Part shown: positions 58,888 to 64,000 of the stretch, piece after piece
How positions within the stretch are numbered: the stretch's first letter is position 1
Layout of the letters: the number at the start of each line of letters is the position of its first letter
Origin: Armillaria gallica
Taxonomy: Eukaryota; Basidiomycota; Agaricomycetes; Agaricales; Physalacriaceae
Reading direction: 5' to 3'
Assembly: GCA_037576215.1 (NCBI GenBank)
Contig: JBANDB010000007.1
Coordinates: 1,333,001 to 1,397,000, forward strand
Length of the DNA stretch: 64,000 nt
Made by a program: the position numbers and the translations under genes
The notes under the pieces: generated by a model
What the model saw: the letters and a program-made list of their open reading frames with translations, nothing else
Database searches by the model: none
What the model was told of the DNA's origin: nothing

Positions 58888-59735
58888 GCGAGGTATTTGT
58901 CATCATCTCATTGACACTGTTTTTGCCTATCTGTCTGGAGCAATTTGGGCGAGATAATGTGGGTCTCCTCACCGGACAGCTTCCTTTGCTGCTCCTCGTG
59001 CGATAAGGATTTCTACTGCCTGATAGGACGACACCTCACTGAATGGTGGCAAAGAACTTGGACATTGAGGATTCTCCTGCAAGGTGTGTAGTGAAGGTCG
59101 GCTTCTTGTGGATAGACAGTGCCAGCTTCAGGTGCGTTGGTGACGGCTATGTAAACTAAGACGGTCCTGATATATCTCAAGTCCATACATGTACTCAATA
59201 TCTGTCGCCCTTCAAGCATTGACGGTGATTTCTGTGGGAGGCATCGCTGATAATTGTGTGCATCCACGAGCTCCTTGGAATCCACATATCTGACTTTCTG
59301 TAGGTAGCGGCCCATCGCAAAAAGCTTCTCCTTGCTTTTGTCTTACAGGGCGCCTTCGCTGCTGTCTTCTTCTCCGCTCTGATTCCTCTCATCATTGTTG
59401 GCAATATGTGCGAATGTAGGGTTCGGTGTTTCCATTGTCACCATGAATGCATATCTGCCATCCCTGGCCAAAGACTCACGGGAAGTGGCTGAGCTATGAT
59501 CTCAACTTGAAGCCAGCCAGGATGCTGGAGACTCAGATCTCGCTGATACCAGCCACACCGAGGGCGTTGAAGAGCCTCTCATATCAAGAACTCAAGTAGA
59601 GAGCTCGTTATTATGAGTTCGTTATGACAGCGAGCTTTCCCAGGCTATGTCTCGCATTTCATCATTGGGCATGACCCTTGGGTATGGTGCTGGGATCGAG
59701 TCAAAGGCTTCCAGCTGGGTATAGGTACTCACCGA
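58888..59735 (+). pseudogene. Atg22 N-terminal half, right copy
   Basis: Follows the left copy from SEVFVIISLTLFLPICLEQF through the SVALQALTVIS region and CANVGFGVSIVTMNAYLPSL to a segment the left copy has lost, SRISSLGMTLGYGAG. It then stops near 59735 in unrelated DNA, so the C-terminal half is missing. Single-base indels break the frame near 59370 and 59490. Confidence 0.8.
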
Positions 59736-60309
59736 TGACCAGATGGATTCAATTTGTTGGGTGTACAAGGTCGAAAGAGTGGAGGATGTAGGCAGGTCCG
59801 GGATAAGAGGTGACGGTCGAGGTCGATTAACAGAACATGTCTCTCAGTTTCCGAAAGATGCCAGTCGGAGAGGAAGCAGTCTTAATGTAGGCTTTTGGAG
59901 CTCTGATGCCCAATCTTGGTACCAATGTTGGGTTCCAAAATACCTTGGCGGAGAGTTTAAATAGGAGAACCAGACTGAGTGGAAGAAGTCATTAGAACTG
60001 TGGCAGGAGGTCCAATCACCAATACTCTGGAAAAGCTGTCGCATGGCCTCCTTGAACAGCATGTGCTACACGGCTGTAGGTTGTCCAAGCCTGATATTAG
60101 TTCTCATTACTGATGATGTTTTTCAGAATTTTGTACTTTATATACCATAAAGAATCATTATCTACCCTGATATTAATGCCACATGCATTCACCAATCTAA
60201 TAGGTGCCTGTTGCCATAATGAGTAATGGCGCACACCCGCATGGAACCCGGTCCGTTTCGAGTCCAATAAGTGCCCACAAGCGCCCATTATTGCCATAAC
60301 AGGCAGTCC
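59736..60309. other. No gene supported
   Basis: Between the Atg22 relic and the diverged beta gene. GAACCCGGTC occurs twice near 60247 and 60323. Confidence 0.4.
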
Positions 60310-60316
60310 TATGAAA
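60310..60316 (+). promoter_or_regulatory. TATA-like box of diverged beta gene
   Basis: TATGAAA followed by TCCC, aligned with TATAAAA-TCCC of copies A-C, 112 bases upstream of the ATG (118 in A). A leader intron follows at 60368-60415 (GTATGT...TTTCAG). Confidence 0.5.
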
Positions 60317-60421
60317 TCCCGGAACCCGGTCTGATCAAGCCCTCAAGCACTCAGCTTCTTACTTTTTGTATGTGTCTGTCCCTCTGGTGCACCGTTACTG
60401 ATGCCATCTTTTCAGCGAATC

Positions 60422-60935
60422 ATGTCTAAGCTATACATTGTCGTATCACAGAGCGAACTTGTCAATTGGAACCCCACCACCCTCGCTGAAGTTCGTGCCT
60501 GCCTCATCCGCCTCCAGTCTACCTTGCGACGTGTTCTCGAGCATCATGATGGTATAGTTGCCATCAGGTATTTCCATGATATCTCTGTGTGTATTCCAGA
60601 CTGAACCCGCTGGGTTAGATCACTTGGACACCATGGTCGCAATCCTCACAAGACGCTAAAGTTGTATGGCATGGATAGAGTGTTGTTGGGATCCATTCAC
60701 TTCGCCCACTCTCATCAGTGAGACGTGTGGCTCCCATGTGAATCTATCGAAGTTGCCCTCAATCATGTCCGTTTGGTGTTGGGTCATCATCTCTCGGCCA
60801 GGGTGTACTACAATGAGAATGATCATGTTGATTTCCAGGATGAATTGTGAGTACTTTATTTCCCTTTCAGTGACAGATTTCTCTGACTGCTTATCTCCCT
60901 ACGCTCACAGTGAAGTTTGCTGCATAGGGCATTGA
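60422..60935 (+). pseudogene. Diverged beta gene, one internal TGA
   Basis: Exons 60422-60567, 60619-60846 and 60911-60935 are 146, 228 and 25 nt, identical in length to the intact copy A although most residues differ. Introns are GTATTT...GGTTAG and GTGAGT...TCACAG. The product begins MSKLYIVVSQSELVNW and keeps NPHKTLKLYGMDRVLLGSIH, the ARVYYNENDHVDFQDEFE end and a short different tail. Codon 83 is TGA at 60719-60721 (Ser in copy A; TCA to TGA would be one change). Without that codon the gene would be fully open. It is not part of a 2.4-kb unit, so it is either the ancestral single-copy locus or an older transfer. Confidence 0.8.
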
Positions 60936-61195
60936 TGAGAGGAATATATAGATCAAACATATATGTCATACCTATGCTACCTACAGATTCAAAACTATGA
61001 GGGTTGAAACTAGGTGCGAGGGTCTCGGATGTACTAATTCTATACTGTTAGTCGGTACCATAAGCTCACCATGTATATTAGCATTTGTACTATACCTCCA
61101 ATAAATTTGGTTTAATGTCCTAATCTTTGCGGTACCAGTTGTCAGAGGAGTTTGCGCCATGTGTCGCTTACCAGCCATACAGACTATACGGCCCT

Positions 61196-61384
61196 CAGTT
61201 CCTCTTGTCCATGTTAATGCCCCAGTAGTGCTGGATTTTCTGCCTCCCTACATGCCCTAGATTGTGGCTCAAATCAATACTCTGCAGAACTTCTTTGAAT
61301 CTGAAACTATACAGAACTGGGCTGATATCTTCGTGCTCAACACCATAGTGCCGTTCTTCATCATATGCTCCTTCTAGTCTCTCC
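61196..61384 (+). repeat. Duplicated exon-like block, first copy
   Basis: Matches 62049-62215 in the same orientation. Translated: PVVLDFLPPYM, then TAG (the second copy has CAG), then TIQNWADIFVLNTIVPFF. Both copies look like remnants of one exon of an unidentified gene. Confidence 0.6.
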
Positions 61385-62048
61385 TCGTTCTGTCCTCAAG
61401 GCACGCCAAGCTTCATCCATGTTAGCAGTGTAGCGGCAGTAGCATACGACGTGACAAGAAACACTTTGGACAAGCTCGTTCTCGTTCTGGCAACAAGTTT
61501 TGGTGGAAGGGTATCCGATTCGGGTGAACATGCTGCAGCCTGGCCCGTTAGCGTCAGAGACCATGACTCCTGAGCTTTTTGGGTCACTCAAGACGAGACT
61601 TCTGCCTGGGAGCTGATACCTGTGAGGAGGCGTTGATTAGTAAGTATTTCAAGTATTAGACTGAGACTGATTGTTGATTTAAGGTTAATTTGAGTTACTA
61701 GTGATGCATGAATAGAGCAGTTTTGAGTGTTGATGGTGAATTATCGCCAGTCAATCATTTGAGTACTGGATCTGATACAGTACTTCTACAGAATCCACTT
61801 GTTTTCGTCCTACTTTCAGTGATGCACGCCACGTCTGAACGCGCATCGTTACACTAGTAATATACTGCTAATGAGTCTTTAGGAATGCTCGAACGAGGAA
61901 CAACGGACCTCGGACTGACTGTGTTGAAGAAGACCCAGGTGCAACTCTAATACTTGCTCGACGACTGGGGAACAGAATCAGAAAAAACGCAAAACGGATG
62001 ACAACGACAGCTGGGTCTTGAGCTTTAGCTGGAAGAAACAGCGCACAC
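61385..62048. other. No gene supported
   Basis: Spacer between the two exon-like copies; short frames only. Confidence 0.4.
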
Positions 62049-62215
62049 CAAATACAAATGTCCCAGTAGTACCAGATTTGCTGCTTCCTCTCATGACCCA
62101 GATTTTCAATCTGCTGCAGTGGACCCTTTGAACTTGAAACCATACGGAACTGGACTGATATCTTCGCACTCAACACCATAGCGCCGTTCTTCAACTTACG
62201 TGCCTTCCTGTCCTT
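62049..62215 (+). repeat. Duplicated exon-like block, second copy
   Basis: Second copy of 61196-61384. It keeps the Gln codon lost in the first copy (PLMTQIFNLLQ) but has an indel afterwards that breaks the frame before the IRNWTDIFALNTI-equivalent stretch. Confidence 0.6.
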
Positions 62216-62264
62216 CCTCGTCAAGGGAACGCATTCCTGTCCCCAATTTAGTTAAGTGCCATCT

Positions 62265-62539
62265 TGTTATGATTTATTCATTTTCCCATGCCTTGGCACC
62301 ACGGCATCACGGCACCTCAGCGTTATGCGATAAATCGCAACTTGTATGATACATATTTAACGGCTGGTAACCTCATGGTTCCCCACCTGAAATGATTGAT
62401 TGACAGATGGACAAGTAGATACAAACACTAGATGAACCAGTATATAAGTAGAGCAGCTCTCAGCCATGTACCCTAGCTTCGAGCTACAACTAATCTTATG
62501 GACTTATCCTCTCCTCTTAAACGAGTCTAGAGCCTAACA
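62265..62539 (+). mobile_element. Putative 5' long terminal repeat, 275 bp
   Basis: Begins TGTTATGATT and ends GCCTAACA, with a TATATAAG box at 62441-62448 and a GC-rich GGCACCACGGCATCACGGCA stretch, as in many fungal LTRs. The second LTR would lie beyond the window, so the call rests on internal features and on the retroelement-like DNA that follows. I see no clear primer-binding site. Confidence 0.5.
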
Positions 62540-62928
62540 CGTTATACGCCTCGCTGGACTAAACTTCATGGCCCTACCAGCCTGCCCAAAGTGAGAGGCA
62601 GTGCATTGGCAGATGCCTTGTTTGGCCTTCCTGAGTCCAACCATAACAGTTAGCTTGAAGCTTCTTACTACATCTCGTAACGCTTGCCGACGAGATCTTT
62701 TATGCCCTCCAACCGAAACAAACACATTCCCACACCAAAGAACCGGCGAAAGAACCCCAATGAGAAATACAAGACGAGACCCCATCATCGCCGACCAGCC
62801 AACTGAAAAGGGCAAAAGTACCCAAAGCAACCTCAGACCCCCGACCCAAACGACGACTATGACCACGAAGGGCCATACGATTACTGCGGATACGACGACT
62901 ACTCCGCAAACATCGATTAACCTGCTAA

Positions 62929-63165
62929 GCTCCCTACTTGCTTATCAGCTTTATCTCGTTCACCTTGTGTTTCACAAAAGTAGATGACCACGTGGACCTC
63001 TGGAACCATCATCGCCATCACAATATCAGAACCCTCCTCCTAACATCCATCATTGGATTTCTTGTAATCAGCGGATACTTCCTTGCAGAAAAAATCAAAG
63101 TGTGGCAAGCCCGCTGCATCCGAAACCGAATCCCATCACGCCTTCCCCAACCGACTCAGGCCTGA
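62929..63165 (+). CDS. Short frame with one membrane segment
   Basis: Open from just after a TAA at 62926 to TGA at 63163. It contains TLLLTSIIGFLVISGYFL followed by basic residues, a single membrane-spanning helix with a cytosolic-type charge. It is one of four consecutive short frames of this shape in the leader of the putative LTR element. No ATG near the start. Confidence 0.3.
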   Translation, partial: APYLLISFISFTLCFTKVDDHVDLWNHHRHHNIRTLLLTSIIGFLVISGYFLAEKIKVWQARCIRNRIPSRLPQPTQA

Positions 63166-63258
63166 CCAATTATCAGCAGGCACTTGTCATACTCACCATC
63201 TTCTTCTTTGTCCTTGCTCATCACCAGCTACGAACACTAAGGAATGACCTCGAATGAC
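62985..63258 (+). CDS. Short Pro/Ser-rich frame with one membrane segment
   Basis: Overlaps the previous frame. It is open for about 90 codons: Pro/Ser/Gln-rich first (PLEPSSPSQYQNPPP, PKPNPITPSPTDSG), then QALVILTIFFFVLAHHQLRT and a charged end LRNDLE. No ATG near the start, so it would need splicing or frameshifting to be translated. Confidence 0.3.
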
Positions 63259-63408
63259 ATGTGCAGCAGTTACGGCGCAACCAGAACCGGAACTAATGAG
63301 GGACGAAGAATTGTAGTTCGCCGTCCTCTCCTTCCTGATACAAATAACCATGTATCAAATTGTCGCACTATATGACGATATCCACAGACTTCACCAACAA
63401 CAGTGCCG

Positions 63409-63540
63409 ATGACCCTGGACCTGACGAGTAGTCAGCTTATCGCTCTCAGCTCCACTATAGCTGGAGCAATTTTAATAATCTTCTTCACCGCGCTCGTCAC
63501 CCTCACCTTCCAGGAAGTAATCCGAGGCTTCCTCCAATGA
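63409..63540 (+). CDS. Short frame, 43 residues, one membrane segment
   Basis: ATG at 63409. Reads MTLDLTSSQLIALSSTIAGA then ILIIFFTALVTLTFQEVIRG. The upstream in-frame text is again Pro/Ser/Thr-rich (QTSPTTVP), the same layout as the preceding frame. Function unknown. Confidence 0.3.
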   Translation: MTLDLTSSQLIALSSTIAGAILIIFFTALVTLTFQEVIRGFLQ

Positions 63541-64000
63541 CACAGACTGCTGGTACCAGTCCACATCCCTCGAGACCCGACCCCAGAAGAATTTAGAAGG
63601 TATGTCTTCCCCAAAAGAAGATTCCCTGGAGCATACCCCCCAGAACCTCGACATTCCACTACCACCACTGACACCCTCCCCCGCACAAACTCGACGACTA
63701 CAACAACATCGATGCACTGAACAAACCGGAACTGGGCAAGGCACGAGGCCTCCTATGACTCAGAGGAGATCTATGAGAATAGGCAGGAGTTCAGTGCCAC
63801 CAACATACCCAGAAACACCACTCCAGGGCCCAGCAATGTTCCAAGAACCCCCAGTCCGGACCCCATCCCCGACACCAGGCCGGTATGGACTCAGATACTT
63901 GATGGACCAAACCCTGATGATAACCCCCACGGCGACGACCTGAACTACCCTTCTGGGACCTGGCAACCAGGAACTGCAGCGAGAACCCCCGGATCACTAT

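Larger units (their letters stand above)
56205..59665. repeat. Outer right arm, with unit D (inverted)
   Basis: Reverse complement of 9070-12545. Unit D (56205-57460) lacks the whole beta gene. It also lost 14 bases between two CCTTCTGC sequences near 56620. Motif GACAGTAATGTC at 56632-56643; GTG run at about 56492-56515. Confidence 0.85.
62540..64000 (+). mobile_element. Internal region of an LTR element, cut by window end
   Basis: After the putative LTR come several short plus-strand frames, then from about 63718 a frame open to the last base. That frame starts acidic (YDSEEIYENRQEF) and becomes Pro/Asn/Asp-rich (PGPSNVPRTPSPDPIPDTRP), a composition like the start of fungal Gag proteins. 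No protease, RT or integrase is visible inside the window, so the element type (gypsy-like is my guess) is an inference. Confidence 0.4.

Noticed and set aside
1413..60721. TGA as a recoded sense codon, since many otherwise good frames are stopped by TGA
   Set aside because: Sister copies have CGA, CAA or TGG at the same positions, and intact genes here end in TGA (beta copy A, zinc-finger gene). CpG decay explains the pattern without recoding.
1..64000. CRISPR arrays, rRNA, operons or bacterial gene structure
   Set aside because: No regularly spaced repeats, no rRNA-like text, and genes are intron-dense with fungal splice sites.

Overview
The window reads as nuclear DNA of a basidiomycete fungus, most likely a mushroom-forming agaricomycete. 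Genes are split by many introns of about 45-65 nt (GTRNGY...YAG). Recognisable relics include an Atg22-type vacuolar transporter and a cytochrome P450. F-box-like and RING-finger paralogues are numerous, and there is a LINE with degenerate RNase H and RT domains as well as the 5' end of an LTR element. There are no operons, rRNA, tRNA or CRISPR arrays that I can support. The genus is not determinable from what I can see.

Layout. (1) 0.3-3.8 kb: a 5'-truncated LINE. (2) 4.2-9.9 kb: fragments of ordinary genes, including a P450 5' end and an almost full-length but broken Atg22. (3) 9.1-28.0 kb and 40.3-59.7 kb are mirror-image arms. Reading inward from both ends, each arm has Atg22 N-terminal half, an unidentified gene block, a 2.4-kb repeat unit, other DNA, a short repeat, an F-box-like gene, a RING gene and a second 2.4-kb unit. 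(4) 28.0-40.3 kb is the spacer. It holds two apparently intact RING genes, a broken F-box-like gene and a large intact unidentified gene. Parts of the spacer are themselves copied, inverted, into the right arm at 50.4-55.5 kb. (5) The left arm carries a private large gene at 14.9-18.4 kb; the right arm carries a private C2H2 zinc-finger gene at 48.4-49.2 kb. (6) 60.3-60.9 kb: a diverged relative of the small gene in the 2.4-kb unit. (7) 61.2-64.0 kb: a duplicated exon and the 5' end of an LTR retroelement running off the window.

The most interesting item is a small gene family, here called beta. Copies lie at 13.0, 27.4, 40.4-40.9 and 60.4 kb, with a relic at 53.8 kb. Two diverged members share exactly the same three coding exon lengths (146, 228 and 25 nt) and a leader intron. 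Only the 13.0-kb copy is open throughout, giving 132 residues. I recognise no known family.

Most arm genes are dead in both copies, usually by different lesions, while several spacer genes are open. Where copies can be compared, stop codons often sit at positions that are CGA or CAA in the sister copy, the expected footprint of CpG decay. The region therefore looks like a duplicated, CpG-mutated accessory block rich in ubiquitin-ligase-type domains (F-box, RING), not a housekeeping region.
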